From Serilophus lunatus (Eukaryota > Chordata > Aves > Passeriformes > Eurylaimidae), in the NCBI GenBank assembly GCA_013399895.1, contig VXBA01003715.1, positions 469,543 through 533,542 of the forward strand: 64,000 nucleotides of DNA, read 5' to 3'. The stretch's first letter is position 1. Each line of letters begins with the position of its first letter. The notes below the pieces were generated by a model, which saw only the letters and a list, made by a program, of their open reading frames with translations, had not been told where the DNA came from and did no database searches. Of the stretch, positions 1 to 13,761 are shown piece after piece. The translations under genes were made by a program, and so were the position numbers.

Positions 1-254
1 GGAGAGCAGTTGAAGCAAGGGGCCCCCCCCCCATCCTGGCCGGGGGCAACCCCCCCTTCCCCAAACAGCTTTTGAGGAAAATTGAATTTTAATTAAGGTC
101 AGTGGGGTTACTTACATTCTTCCCCCTCCCAAAATCCAAAAACACCCCAAGCCCCATGCCCCCTTTGACCCCCCACGATCCCAGCCCCCTCAAACCAGTA
201 CAGGTCTTACAGAAGACTAGACTTTAGGGCATGTAGACTTTCATACATTTAACA
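1..254. other. C-rich segment, unassigned
   Basis: Contains GGGGCCCCCCCCCCC near 20-32, a GGGGGCAACCCCCCC hairpin-like word, and several further C runs to about 195. It is strongly different in composition from the rest of the window. No gene or known repeat was recognised. Confidence 0.5.
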
Positions 255-600
255 TCAATATGTATGTGCATGACACGCTTTGTGTTAAGGAAGTTTGCAG
301 TAAGAGTTTGCTAATGAATAAAACAGTGTCTCCAAGTCCATACTCTACAACTTTTTTTGTTTCTGAGTGCTACAACACCCCTATGTCTCCCCATCATAAA
401 AGGGACACCATCTGTTGCTACACAAGTGAGAGATGAACTTTCCATGTGTTTTTTTCATCAATAGTGTAGCACTCAGAATAGTGTTTGAGTTTTTTTAATC
501 AATGCAGTCTTTGAGACTCTAAAGAGCAACAAGGCCCTCTGAGACTTTCTCTGTCAGTCCACAAATGAAGTCCACTGTCATCAGTAGGCCCTTCTGCACT
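255..600 (-). pseudogene. hAT-type transposase relic (ZBED/GTF2IRD2-like)
   Basis: On the minus strand, 419 to about 280 reads ATDGVPFMMGRHRGVVALRN, a short spacer, HCFIH, a stop, then QTLTANFLNTKRVMHI. This fits the conserved TDGAPAMxGxxxGxxAL ... HCxIHRQxLxAK block of hAT transposases and their domesticated relatives (SCAND3, ZBED5, GTF2IRD2). Upstream bases to about 600 probably belong to the same relic, but the frame is broken and only weakly readable. No terminal inverted repeats were found. The internal stop and shifts show it is decayed and cannot make protein. Confidence 0.5.
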
Positions 601-812
601 ATAGCAAGTCTGTGTTTTCTATTTCTATGATGCCTTCTATTAGGTATGACATTTTTTTGTAAGCCATAAGAAAGTCATGAACCATGTTAACAGCTAAAAA
701 ATGTGTGTAGTCATAGTGTAATGGTCAAAAAACATTTTATTTGCTCTAGTTTATTTAATGGCATGCATGCTGCCTTACTTTCAAACATGGACTTCAAAAA
801 ACATAACCCTTA

Positions 813-1180
813 GCGAAGAGAAGGTGTAGGGTGATCTTATGAGTGCATATAAATAACTGAAGGGGCAGGGGAAAGAAAATGGAGCCAGGTGCTTTTTGGT
901 GGTTCTCAGTCACAGGATACAAGGCAATGGGTAAAAATCAAAATACAGGTGGTTCCCTCTGAACATCAGGAAACACTTTTTCATTGTGAGACGGTAACTG
1001 AGCACTGGCAGAAGTTGCTCAGGGTGGTTGCAGAGTTTCCATACTTGGAGATGTTCAAAAATCGTCTGGATACAGTCCTGAGCACCCTGTTCCATGTGAC
1101 CCTGCTTGAGCAAGAGTGTTGGATCAGATAGCATTGAGAGATTTCCAAGCTTCCAATCCCATGCGTTCTATGATCCCATG
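813..1180 (+). mobile_element. CR1 LINE 3' end
   Basis: Degraded CR1 tail in plus orientation. It starts with the remnant of the 'GGTGATCTTATTGC..TATAACTACCTGAA' pol segment, passes the 'GAGCACTGGCAGAAGTTGCTCAG' and 'GGATACAGTCCTGAGCACCCTG' segments, and ends 'GTTCTATGATCCCATG', a decayed octamer tail. The open frame inside it is just a remnant of the CR1 pol C-terminus with substitutions. Confidence 0.85.
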
Positions 1181-4100
1181 GCTTTGTTCTGTTGAGTGTG
1201 GACAAAAGGCCGAAAGTAATGTGTGAACCACTGTGGGGACGACAGCAGGCCTGTCAGCATCCTAGCATTAAATGATGAAATTAATATTGATAATATTTGG
1301 ATATATCCTTTGTGAATCTCAGCACATCCTTAAATCAGCAAAAGCAGAAGAGCTGTTGCTGCTGGCTGTAACGACTGGTTACTGATAAGGTATAAGGTAA
1401 ACTTTGTAGCAACAACACTGTAACTAGTGATAAGTGAGGCTTCTGGTTACTTTTTATAGTTCTCTGTGTGGTCGTGTGTCTTTGGGGGGACCCGGGAAGC
1501 CACAGTTCTCCAATTGTAGTAGTGGAAAACAACTTTCTGTCCTATGAGAGAAAGCACATTGCCTTCTGTAAAGGGGATAATACCAGATGCGCAGGAGAAT
1601 AAAGCAGACATTTTGGACCATCTTGTGAACAACACAGTGTGTCATTCTTACCCCTACTGCAACAAACCACAAGCAAGGTCTCATGGGTCATAAGTGTCTT
1701 GTTAGGTGCATTTTGTTGAGCCTTTACCTAAGAAAAAAAGTGTCTGTGCGTTTGTGTCAATCTCCAGACAAAACAGTATGTAAATGAAAACTAATGCCAA
1801 AAAAAACCCCTTTCAAACAAGACATACACCCCATGAATAGTAATCCATATATAAAGAATCCCAACGACATATATTGCATAGGACACTATCCATCTGTTCC
1901 ACACGTAGTTGCTGAGTTAATGTACCAACAGTAAAAGTTAAAAAGTATTTCTCTTGCCTGTTTTCACATCAGTGAAGACAAGAGGAGAATGATAACAAAT
2001 CAAGTATGCAGAGAAAAAAAAAATATCCACACTGGGGGAGAAAATATTTAAAAGATGCTGCAGAAAAAGTTTTCAGCTAACTTCAAAAGAAACAATCCAT
2101 AAAATTCAGAGTACACTTGGCTAAGAGGATTTATTAGTTCCATTATTAATAATTGTTTATGTTAATATAGCTAATTAACACCAACTCCTACTACGCTAGA
2201 TCCTAGAACACACAGGACAAAGAAAAATCCTTTTACATTGTAACAATTGATCCTTGTCATTCACAACTATTGGAGTCTTAGATTATTAGAGCACCCAAAT
2301 AAGTTAAGAGTAGATTCCTTATTAAACGAGAACCAAAACTGTTTCAACAACTAAATCTCTTGCTTCCTCTTTTCCCTCCTGCCCCTCCAATATGCAGCTT
2401 TCAGAAAGACTACTCCCGTTACTGAAAATCTCTTTCTTGTTGTTTTACAGAGCTATTTAAGATCTCCTTCGTCACTGTGGTTGTTCATTAACTTGTGTGC
2501 AGGGGTAATTCAAAGGGAAATATTCTTGCCAAATGTAATAAGTTTTGCTCAACAATCATTAATTGATGTGTTCTTTAGTCATAACTGATGCAATATAGAA
2601 GCTCTTTCTATTCATGTACCTGCTTCAGTACTGCAGTTCTTGATGGGTGCTTTACCAACACTGTCAAGAAGATAAGATTTCTTCACCAGCCCACAATTCA
2701 TATCTCTTCTCTAGGTAGTCAGGCTTTATCTGTTGTTTCGAAAGGCAGCATCTCTACTTCTGTTTGTAGTAGATTTACGGCTTTTTTATCTGATGCCTCC
2801 CAAGAACCTGATGGAAATCATTTATTAGCAAATTCTGCAATTCCTACACTAGTTCTTCCACAGCTTTGCCTCCAATGTGCTGTTGTTGGTCATGTTATAT
2901 GACTTTTATTCCTGTAAAGTTATTTTTCTGCATAATTCAGTTTTGGTGGGTCACACAGGGTTCAAAACTGTGGCATCAGTAAGACAATGTTATTTCACTG
3001 CAGTAGTCGTATCAGCTGTAAATGCACAATATCTATTTTCACAGTAGTAAAGAATTAAAACTACTTTTAGTTTCATTAAGTATTACCACTGGGAAAATAA
3101 TACTGTATCTTGTTTATTTAAGTATTTCACTGTCAATTCCTGGGATACTAGCAATTCCTAGGAGTGGATGTGGAATCTTTGCCTCTAGGACCCTGATTCA
3201 TTTTCTGAGATTTTCTATAAAGACAAAATTGTTGTTATTAAGCTGTGCATCATTTTTACTTGGCAACACAGAGAAGCTAGCAAGTGCTATGAATTAAAGA
3301 GGGTGTGAACTGTGGGTTTCTTCAAGCCACCTCCTTATCTGCTTATCACAAAGTTAACTTTATGCTTGAGAGGATAGTGAGAAAGAGAGAAGCAGAGGCA
3401 TTTCTGTTGTATGTATATGGCAGTCTTCTACTTTTAATCAATTTCTAAATCAATTTACCTTTTTATCCTGCTAGTTGTAGGGAGAATCTGGGCCCCATGA
3501 GTATACCCCTTAGAGCCTGTTCGATTAATTCCAAAATAAATGTGGAAGAATTTGTCTCACACACAATGGTAAGAGGCAAAGCAAGCTAGAGTGAAAGGTA
3601 TAAATTGAAGTGGAAGTTGATCTCCCTAGATTCTATAGCTGGTGTGGGGAGAAAGAAAGACAGTTCTGTGGAGATCACAACATGTCTAACTTACATGCTC
3701 TGAGCCCCTCTCTTTGCAGGGTCATGCAGAAGTCTGGGGACAGATCCAATTGTTTGAGATGGATAGTTATGGTGAGAATGCCCTCGCCTGGAGCTAACAC
3801 CAAGTAAATCACACACTGCAAATTCACTCTGTAATTTATTGTGCACCAGCTTTTCACATAGAAAAGTCATTCATGGCAGAAAAGGAAACCATGAACATAT
3901 TTTTTTGTAGACAATGCTGCAATGTTAAAACAAACTTTGATGCCACACATGAACACAAATGGTAAAAGTATTAATCCTTCAGGAATTCTTGTTGACTGCT
4001 TTAGGGGAAATTACAGTCCAAATATAATTAGGGATATACATATGCTCTATGAAACTAATACTAACCACATGCAAACACAGAGAAGATTCTGTTATATGAC

Positions 4101-7100
4101 GAATTGCTTTGCCTACATTTTTATATTATATTCCTGGTATCTGAGAGACGTAATAACCAGTAAGGGTTAAGGACTGACAAGATCCTTCAGACTTACGGAA
4201 CATAGTTTTGAAATACTAAAAATAGATTCAAATTTGCACAAGGTAATCTCTTAAAGTCAACTGGTTTCCAAATAGATCATGAAATCAAACCAATATGAAT
4301 TCAAAAGCAGAAGAAAAATTTTATATATGTGTGTGCAAAAACCATGGCTCAGTTTGTTGCTGCAGTAGGCAGTTTGCAGTAATGTAAAATTGTCCTTTAA
4401 GTATCAGACATGCACATAACAAAATAATACCTTACTTTATACTCACTGAAACTTTGTTCAAGAATTCAGTAGCGTATCAAATCACTAAAGTGCCGGAGAT
4501 GAAGACCTAAACAGGCAAGAAGGAGGGAAAGGTGGTGCAATAAAACCTTTCTTTCCATCAGTTGCTTGTCAGTGTTATGCTGCTGTAACAATGACCAATG
4601 ATGGCTTTGAAACTTTCACACACTGCTGTTGTAATGTTCTACACTAAATCACAATGCAGGAACTAAAGAACTGCAGAGAAGGTACAAAGTGATATCACTG
4701 ATACCATATATTAACTTGTGAAATAGCACATAACTCTCCTCAGCATTTGCATATTTTGCAGTTGGAAAATTAATGTCACAAACAGAAAACACTGCAAAGT
4801 TTCCTGAACCATTTTGCTTTCTTGCCTTCCTACCCTTTCCTAGCCTGGATGTATGGATAGGCATATTGAATTCAAAGTCCCTCAGGTACGCTTTCCATGG
4901 CAGGACAACTCCAAAAATTGGCTAATGGCTCCAAGCATTTTCTTTTCTCTGCTGTTAGCCTCCAGCATTACATTGAAGCAGACTTTTTGGAGAAGCTTCC
5001 ACCATCTGTGCTTGCTAGTACATCGAGTGAAAACCACTGACCTTGAAAACTGAACCCAGCACAATTGCCACAGTACCAACAGGTCTGATGGTCTCTTTGT
5101 GTCCTTCACACACACTCTTCAGTGTAGCTCATGGCCTTCTGCCTGTGCCAAATATAGTCACAGAATTTTACATGGATGATGGGTAAAATGTACCTGCACA
5201 TTATATCCGAGAACTTACCCTTTCCTCCTAAACTTTTGACCTATGAGCCTTCATGAAATAAAAGCTCCTGTTGCAGGAAGAGGTCTGCAGGAGAGGACCC
5301 ACTTAATGAGTTTGGAGGTAAAAAGGAGAAAACCTTTGAATGTGAACTGTTGATGAGCTTCTACTGCAATCTGTACCCTGACTCTGGGAAGGTTGGAGGT
5401 AGCTCTGGATCTAGGAAGGCTGGCCTTCAGTGTGGAAATTCATGGTTTAAAAACTGGAGAACAACAGGATTAATTTTTTTTACTAATTGGTAGGCATCAT
5501 ATGATCACTCTGCCAGGAAGGGGGGTGTTTCTAACATCTTCCTACTTTAAAGCCTCCATAACTGGTACATTCTTCAGGTCAGTACAGTTTAAATTAAGTG
5601 ACTGCAGCTCCACAGAGACACTTTCTTTCTTACTGTAGTCCAATATGGCAAACATATCCCACAAGATGTAAACAATTTGCCACGAGTTTTCTGAGTACTT
5701 TATTATTTTATGGCACCTTATGAGCTCAGTGTGTTACCATGTGAGAGTGACAGTAGAGATTAGTAAGGTATTATAAAAAATTTTGGAGACAAATCCAATA
5801 CTTATTATTGTCCAGGGTTTTTCAATTTTGTGGTACATTGCTGGCATCTGAATCACAAAGCTGCACTCCTCTTATCCACCAGTATTTGATAAAGGATAGG
5901 TATTTCCCACTTATGCTTGCTACTTTTCCACTGAGCCAAAAGAAAATCTTCACCACTGACCCTGGCACATCCCTAACCACAGTTTTGTATACTAATCTGC
6001 TTATCTTTTTCTACGATGTGCACAGCTATCAGAGATTGGAAGCACACTAGCTCCATCTGCTGAAACTGCTTCTGCAGAGCTTTACACAGACACCAGTGTT
6101 AAATAAGAGAACTATTTACATCCAGTTGATATTGAGAGATGAGTATTGAAAGTAGATAAGATTGCTATGAAAGTTCTTTTCTCAAAGCTGACTCAATAAA
6201 AAAACATAATATATTTACAATGTTGTCTCAAAATCTACTTTCTATGAGTGCACTGTCCTTCACAGTAGGAATAAATATCTTCATTGCAAAAATTAATCAC
6301 TAGTCTTTCAATTTCCTGGTTTTGCTGTCCTCCATTTATTTCAAAACTCCTATAATTATTATGCATTTTTTAACCAGATTTAGAAGATTTGAATCACAAA
6401 AATGACCTTTTTATTGTGATTATATAGGGGCAGCTGAGAAATGTTGAATTAAACTATAATTCAGGAGATTGTGTCTTTTCTATGTAAAATAGATTTTTTG
6501 TCAAAATGAGTATTTTTCTTGTTATTCAAGAAAAAATTATAGATCAACCATAAAGGAAAAGTGATCATTTTTCTTTTCCTATCCCCTACAGAGAAATATA
6601 TCTGTAATACTGTTAGGATGAGATTTCTGCATAGAAATATAAACCGTATTTTTAAAGCTTATATCAAGAAAATCGAGGTAGGGAGACACACTCACAAAAA
6701 CAACACACCAAAAAAGAAAAAAAATATAAGAAGTAAACACAGCAAAATAAAGATTTCATTTTCAGGAAACCTCAGGTTAATATGTAGCCACTATCTCATC
6801 TGGCATTGAATACAGTTCAAGAGCTAGAACACAAGAGGTAAGGCAGTAAGTCTTAGAACTCATAAGCACTGACAGTTTGCAGAAATGTTAAACCATGTTA
6901 GTTACTCCACTAGTAAATTTCAAGAGATCAAACTGAAAAACAGAATAGTTTAAATCCTAAAGCAAGGCTTCCAAGTTCCTCTAAATCACAGCATGAATCA
7001 ACTAGGAGATACCTCAGCCAGGTAAACCAACCCTACTAACATAGTGTTTTCACATATAATTGTTCATGAAACACGATTTGTGATAGTTTTTCTATGGAGT

Positions 7101-10100
7101 TTAACAGAAGGCCCCAAGTTCTCCTTCAAGTATGGAAGAACTTAGATTTGTCCAGACTAGGAGATTACTGGTCAGTGCAAATCAGCCCTAGTCCTTGCTG
7201 TGGGTATTCTGTACCCAAGTCCTGTCTGCCTGCTGCTCTTGGGAGCAGCAAGAAAGATCAAAAGGGGTATACACTTACAGTGAACGAAAAAAAATGACAA
7301 GCGCAAAGGCACAGAAAATAGCATATACACAAAAACTGAATAGCAAAGATACATTCTACTTCTGAACAACATGCTCTTAAACACAGACTTTTTTTGACGC
7401 AGATTTCCAAAGTTTTGCCTTTGATAAGATGCGTGAAATGCTTTGTTTCAGTGTCATCCACTGGTGCATCTGTGGACTCACAAAAATTATTAAACACACA
7501 CATTAAACACACCCTACATGTGGGATTGGCTTAATAGCTGCTGCATTACTTACTCAGGCTTCTAATTATCAACATCTCTGTTTAGTGTCTTTTCTGCTAG
7601 CTATGAGGGTTGTGTCTTGCAGGGAATGATGAGAAACTCCTTCCTACGCTAAATCTTCTCAACCTAGTATACATTTGTAAGTCAAGAAACAAATAATCTT
7701 TCTCTTTTTTAAACTGTATTCTAGTGAAATGTTTGCTATTCTGTGAAGAAAAAGTCTAGAAGGAACTTTTTACAGACATTAACTTCACTATCTCTGGAAC
7801 TACATGTATATTTGTCACACCCCAGCTGTTAATCTGATGGAAAATCTAGGGTATTCATTTACACGGTCACTTAGCATATTTTACTTAGGCATCGTGCTAA
7901 TTCTAATACCAAGGAAGCTACATCTGGGGTTGTGGTGAGCCTTCTCAATAACATTGGGATGTTTCCATTCATGAATATCTCGCATATCCACACAGCAGGA
8001 GAGACATCCACTCCTGAAAACATAATACAGGTTCCTTAGGCTGCAGTGGAGGGAAAGGGACAGGAAAAAAGGAAATAAAAAGGAAACAGAAATTATCAAC
8101 CAGACATGAAAAAAAGAACACAGTAAGTCTTTTAAATATTCCTTCTATAACTAGAGTTTTCTAAGGTTCACATATGAATTCCAAAGTTTTTCCCAAGTTC
8201 CATGATTGCAAAGGTGACAACAGTTACACAACATTTCCAAAGGGACCCTATAAATGGGTTCTGAGCTGTAAGGTGTCCTAAAGGTACAATGTAATTACCG
8301 TGCCACAATCCACTGCCTACAAAGGCTACATCTTTCCCACAAACCAGCAGAACCAGAAGGTGAGGGGTGAGAAAGCAGTTTTATTCCTATACCACTTATA
8401 GGAAGACACACATGGGTTTAGCAGCTCTCAGCCTTTCTCCTGGGTTGTTATTCCTTTCTAAGACTGGAAGTAGGTACCTAACAAGTTAAATCATCATTCA
8501 GTCTTTGCAGTACCTAGCTGGGAAGTAAGTGGTTGTAGTTGAGTATATTTAAGTTCAAAACTTTAGTTAAATAAAAGCTTGGGATACACAACAAAAAGAG
8601 AAAATAAAAGAAAAAAGAAGAGAGAGGAGGGAGAGAGATCAGAGCATTAGGTAGGATCAGTTGAGAGGCATTATTTGTTTTGTGTCCGCCTCCACTTATT
8701 TTCAATAGTGTTCAAGTTATATGTAGGTTACCAGGCTGTAACTGGTTTGTTTGGTCGCTTATTTAAGTTGAATATGCTTTTAGTCAAGTAAAAATAAAAC
8801 TGTTCAAGCAGTGTCGTCTAGTTGTTCATTTTACCTTGTTTTACCTTGAGCTTTCTTTCACATTCCTCTATTGTGCACATTTATATCCTAGGTCTTACCA
8901 GGTATCTGTATATTATGTTCTTAAACATTTTTCTACAATCACTAGAATTTCTTTAGTAATAATATTTAAAGGAATAGCTTTTTAGCAAAGAACAAGAAAG
9001 TTCAAGGCAGTCTTGTCTGCCTCTGTCTCCCCAAACTGATTAAAATTAAGACTGAGATAAAAAAGTAAGAATTCTGCTGGAAACAAATAGATAACCCTTT
9101 TCCTAGAATGTTGTTAAAAACAAAAAACATAGAACTTAAAACCACATAAAAATATGGCAGAAAATCTTGTTTAGTGGATACTTGGTTTGACACTGAAGTC
9201 AAGACAGCAGTTTGGATGGGGTGGAAAATGACTGTCTGGCAAATGCATGTGGAAGAAGAAAAAAAATTTAATCAATGAAATTTATGTGCAATCAATTTGC
9301 TGTAAATGAATAACCAAAGCTAAAGACTTTGATGAAAATAAAATGTCTCTACCAAAGAGAACTAATGTTTGTTAAAAGGAGTTTAAAATTATGATAAGGA
9401 AAAAAAAAACAAACCTTATGAAAAAGCACCATAGCCTGTCAGGACATGGAAGTGCAAATATACAAGTAATATGAATTGGGGATTTTTTTCTTTAATGTTT
9501 CTATTTTTTCTTGTGATAGTATTTTTTTGTTTCTACTCCAAGCATCAGAGAATGCTTTTGTCCATTAACAATCAAAATCTTTATCCACAGTAAATAGATA
9601 AGTAAAACCATGTGTAGTACAGAGACAATTACAAAAAAAAAAAAAGGCCCAAAAAGAAGGTAAATAGGTTAGCAGGATGAGTAAACTAGATTAGTATTTT
9701 AGTGAATACACAAATAAACATCTAAGGAAGGATTTAGTGTTAGAAACTAAGTGCAAGCTTCAAAGGAATAAAGGACCAGGTATCATATTCCTAATAAAAA
9801 CCAACTCCATATAAGCTCCCATGTGATACAGCACTAAAAAGGGCTGGCAGTCATTTGGTACTTAAATTAGTAATAGGTGTATGAGAAATGAATTTATTTT
9901 TAGCTATGCCAAGACTGACACTAATATTATGAAACCGTGTACAGTTTAAATGTCTGCATAGTAAAAAGGTAGCTCTAGATGAAAGTAACATAAATGATTT
10001 AAAGGCTGCAGAAATTGCCATGCAGTGAGTTTGAGAGCCCAATCTGTTCAGCCCAAAAACAGAGGCTTGAGAAGTGGCCTGATTACTTCTTGCAAGTGCC

Positions 10101-13100
10101 TTCACAGCAATAAATTAAGTATTAAGGAGGTATTTAATACAGTAGGGTCATAATAAGAACATACGGACAGAAGGTAATGCCAGACATTTCTGGCATGATA
10201 TTTTTCCAGCAATGAAGATGATTAATCATTATAGGGAAATCCTAAGGGAAACAGTGAATTTTTAATTGTTTCATATCTTTGTATGAAGATTAAATGTCTG
10301 TCCTGGAGATATAAATCTGTCAAATGCCACCTGTTTGGTGTCAGCTAGGTGAAAGAAAATTATTCAAGATCCCATAATATCTGTAAATCCCGGAGATCCA
10401 AACCCTAGGTAGGACAAAACCTGTGCAATGTCTCTAAGGCACACAATTCTTCATGCATTGTAAAAGTAACTGTTTTCTACCCTGAAACTACTAACCTAAA
10501 TGGAAGGATATATATGGCTATACTCATACTTCTTTGGAGATGTCCAAGAACAACTGGCAATGCTAACAATTCACATATAGTACCACCGCAATATTTTCTG
10601 TTAGAGTGAAGTTCCCTTTTCCATTTGTGATCCCCCAACTTTCACTGTTTATCATAACAGAAGAGATTTTGTAAGCTATTATATCATAAGCTTTCAGTTT
10701 GGAGTTTTAGTGAGCCTTCAACCTCAACAGATGGAGATAGATCATCAAAAAGAGTACTTTCATTGTGAGTTACATGAAGTTTATGGAGAGCTTATTACTC
10801 TCCCTTATAACTGTCATTTTTATATGTGCACTTTTTTCTTCTGTTTCAGAGTGGAATCTTGCTCTAGGATTGCTGTAGAGACCAAGAACCATTCTGCGGT
10901 TTCAAGACCTCTGAGTTCTGCAGAAGAAGTTAAATTTGAATCTTCGAGTCATTCAGAGCTCTAGTGGAAACTCTTAATGTTGACTGTGTGTTCATAATCA
11001 GTCTTCAAATGCTTATCATCACATAAGGGTTATAAAATTAATTTACAGTGTGGATCCTGTGTTTAATGGACAACGCTCTCTAAAATACTCTGTCACTCGA
11101 GTGAGAAGATTCTTCTCAGTATCTTTGGCAATGCACAATTTTACATAGAAAAGAAATGCTGGTAGTTGAACTCAATACAATATAGCTATTACCAATGAGA
11201 ACAATCACCTTCCTACTGACCACCATTGGCAAAAAATTCAAGTACATGTCTTGGAGAAAGGTAGGAGGAAACTAGGCGACTGTTTCTCTGACAATAAGAG
11301 GAAGAATATAAATCTTCTGTTGTCAGATTTGTTCTTTAATGAAGTGTTAAACCCATTTCTAGCCATATGAAAGAGGTAGAGTATACATTGAAGTTTACAA
11401 TTGCAGAGCACCTCTGTTATCTTCCCTGAACTCTGAAGAATTTGAAGGGTGTTCTGTATGTGGACTGGGCTATAGTACATCTGATTTTGGTAGATATAAG
11501 GGGGACAGGAGAATCCAGGGAAGAAAAATAAGCAGAATCACCCAGATGAGATGACTATGATCCTGAAAAGAATGATCATAAAGCTGTACAGCTAAAGGAA
11601 GAGTGTGTTTTGGAAATGACTTGAAGAGGGGAAGTGAGTCAGATATAAAGCCATGTGCTGCCCAGCCAAAGGGACAGAAAATCCTGAGTGTGTAATTTTG
11701 AAAGGAAAACATTAGAGTACTGTAGAGATATGAGACGTGAATATACAGAATAGCCTCTTTTTAAAGCCTTGCTAGTATGAAGTGCTGGTGCTCTTGCTCA
11801 GTTAACTGAAAAAGACAACTTTTTATTTCTTCTTGCATGAATAAAACAAGAAAGTAGCTGCCTGGGGGAAAACCAGTGCATTCCTAGTCCTGCTTGCTGC
11901 AAGCAAAGCTTAGTTGGCTAATTGGGCTTCCGAGGATGTGAAAGACACCAGCGGGAAATTACATTATGACAATCATGCTGCAGGAACAGAGCAAGCCTTG
12001 CAACATCTGTCTTTTCCCAAATTTTGCCGAAGCCAATTAAATTCCCTTATAACCAGCTGGTCCCAATGTGACCACACGCTGACTCACTGAAAGCAAGCTG
12101 AGCCTTTTGTGCTGGGGCAAGGCACTTTTCATTTCCTCCTCTCTTGCACAACTTGCACACAACCACATCAATCTTGCTCCTGTGGGCTTCCTTCACCAAA
12201 ATGCTATTGCCTCCAGGGCAAGGCCAAAGCTGTACTCAAAATATCTTCAGTTTGCCTTTGTGTTTTATTATGTGAGCCGGATAATGTTCACAGCCAAACC
12301 AACCTGGTTCTTCCTGTGATGCAGTTATGGTTCTCATATTGATGTCAGTTCCTAGAAAATGCTAGGCTGAAAATGCTTTCCCAGTGTTCAGAGCTTGCAA
12401 AGCCGTACTTTTCAAAGCAGTCTCTGAGAGCATAAGAACCCTCCTCTCATGGAAACAAGGAATGGACTGACTGAGCAATCCCAGCCCCAACAACATGTGT
12501 CACTTCAGGTAACTTTCTGTGGTATATTTATGGATTTCTGCTGGTTAAGGTCACTTGCCCTTTGACTTAGTATCTTTTCAAAAGCATGTAAAAATCATGT
12601 GCAAAGGTGCTGCCTGTCATTTTAATTCCTAGCAACCAGCAGAATAATCAGTACAATGCTGTTGTCTTTCTGTTCCTGTATCAATCAATTAAAATCACAT
12701 AGTGTAGAAAGTTTTATAGTACAGCAATTTTCATTAAGGTCATAGTCTTACATTGATGAGGCTGTTGACAGAAATGTAAGTGAATTATAGTCTGGCAAGG
12801 GATGTAGCTATTAAAGGCAAATTGTCCTCTAAGTCATCCCTAAGGATAAGGAGGTTTTACACCCAACAGGTTTTTTTTACTTAATGGTGTTTAGATGGGA
12901 ATTATAGGAGCCCAGTATGCCTTACAGTGTTTTTTATCTCCCATTTGAAGGGCTAGAGGGCTAGTCAGAGAAATGTTAGGTGATGGAACAAGGAAAGAAA
13001 AGGAACATGAGCAACAACGTTTGTTTGAAATTAGGAAATCAAACAGCTTTTTCCCACCATATAGCCCAGGCTAAAATCTTTATATGCTTTATAAGCAAAG

Positions 13101-13257
13101 TAATTACTATTAAAACATTTTATTTATATGAATTTCTCTTCATTACCAAATGAAAACTGCAGTAGCAAGATTTTTTGTCATAGGGAGAAAATAGAAATTA
13201 CCATAAATATATTATTCTACACAAGCACATTTTATTTTACCTTTTCATCTCCAGTTC
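1181..13257. other. Intergenic sequence, no gene recognised
   Basis: AT-rich unique-looking DNA downstream of GRXCR1. All frames are below 105 codons with no recognisable protein similarity. The only item worth noting is the exon-like segment at 3720-3797. A block at about 11930-12300 has mixed composition suggestive of conserved non-coding DNA, which cannot be tested here. Confidence 0.6.
3720..3797 (+). other. Exon-like segment of unknown identity
   Basis: A pyrimidine-rich acceptor (CCTCTCTTTGCAG, ending 3719) precedes an open frame of 25 codons reading GHAEVWGQIQLFEMDSYGEN, then ALAWS and a stop. A GTGAGA donor at 3772 would give a 52-base exon instead. I do not recognise the peptide and found no partner exon nearby. 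It may be a non-coding RNA exon or a chance pattern. Confidence 0.15.
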
Positions 13258-13269
13258 ATAATATCATCA
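13258..13269 (+). repeat. Left target-site duplication of the RTE-like insert
   Basis: ATAATATCATCA, identical to 13762-13773. It immediately precedes the first bases alignable to the LINE coding region. Confidence 0.75.
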
Positions 13270-13761
13270 AGGCCTCCTGAACAGGCAGGAGTCACCAGTA
13301 TTGAGGCCATACTGCTGAGGACGCAGCTGCGCTGAGCAGGACGCGTCTCCAGGATGGAGGATCACTGCCTCCCTAAGATTGTGCTCTGTGGTGAACTCGC
13401 CACCGGCTGCTGCAACAGAGGAGCCCCAAAGAGGAGATACAAGGACTCCCTGAAACAACACCTCAGTGTTGGTCATATTGACTGGCTTCAGTGGTCCACT
13501 CTGGCCTCCGATCGAGAGACATGGAGACACACCATCCATAACGCTGCTGCCTCCTTTGAGAATGCATGTAGATTCAGTCTCAAGGAGAAAAGACAGCGCA
13601 GAAAGAACCACGCCTCGTCAATACTGCCTAAGGAGACTTTCCACTGCCTTTTGCAACCGGACTTGCCTGTCCTGCATCGGCCTTTTCAGCCATCAGCATG
13701 CTTGCAGCAAGCGTGGGTAGAGCCCTTCCCATATCTTTGATCATGAAGCCTAGCCATGATG

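Noticed and set aside
10710..10964. Possible small intron (GTGAGT at 10765, TTCTGTTTCAG ending 10849) within an open frame
   Set aside because: Joining the two sides creates an immediate stop (CAT-TAG), and neither side resembles a protein. Good-looking splice words are common by chance.
13267..13611. Minus-strand frame of 114 codons
   Set aside because: It lies antisense over the RTE-like reverse transcriptase tail, whose plus-strand frame has clear family motifs.
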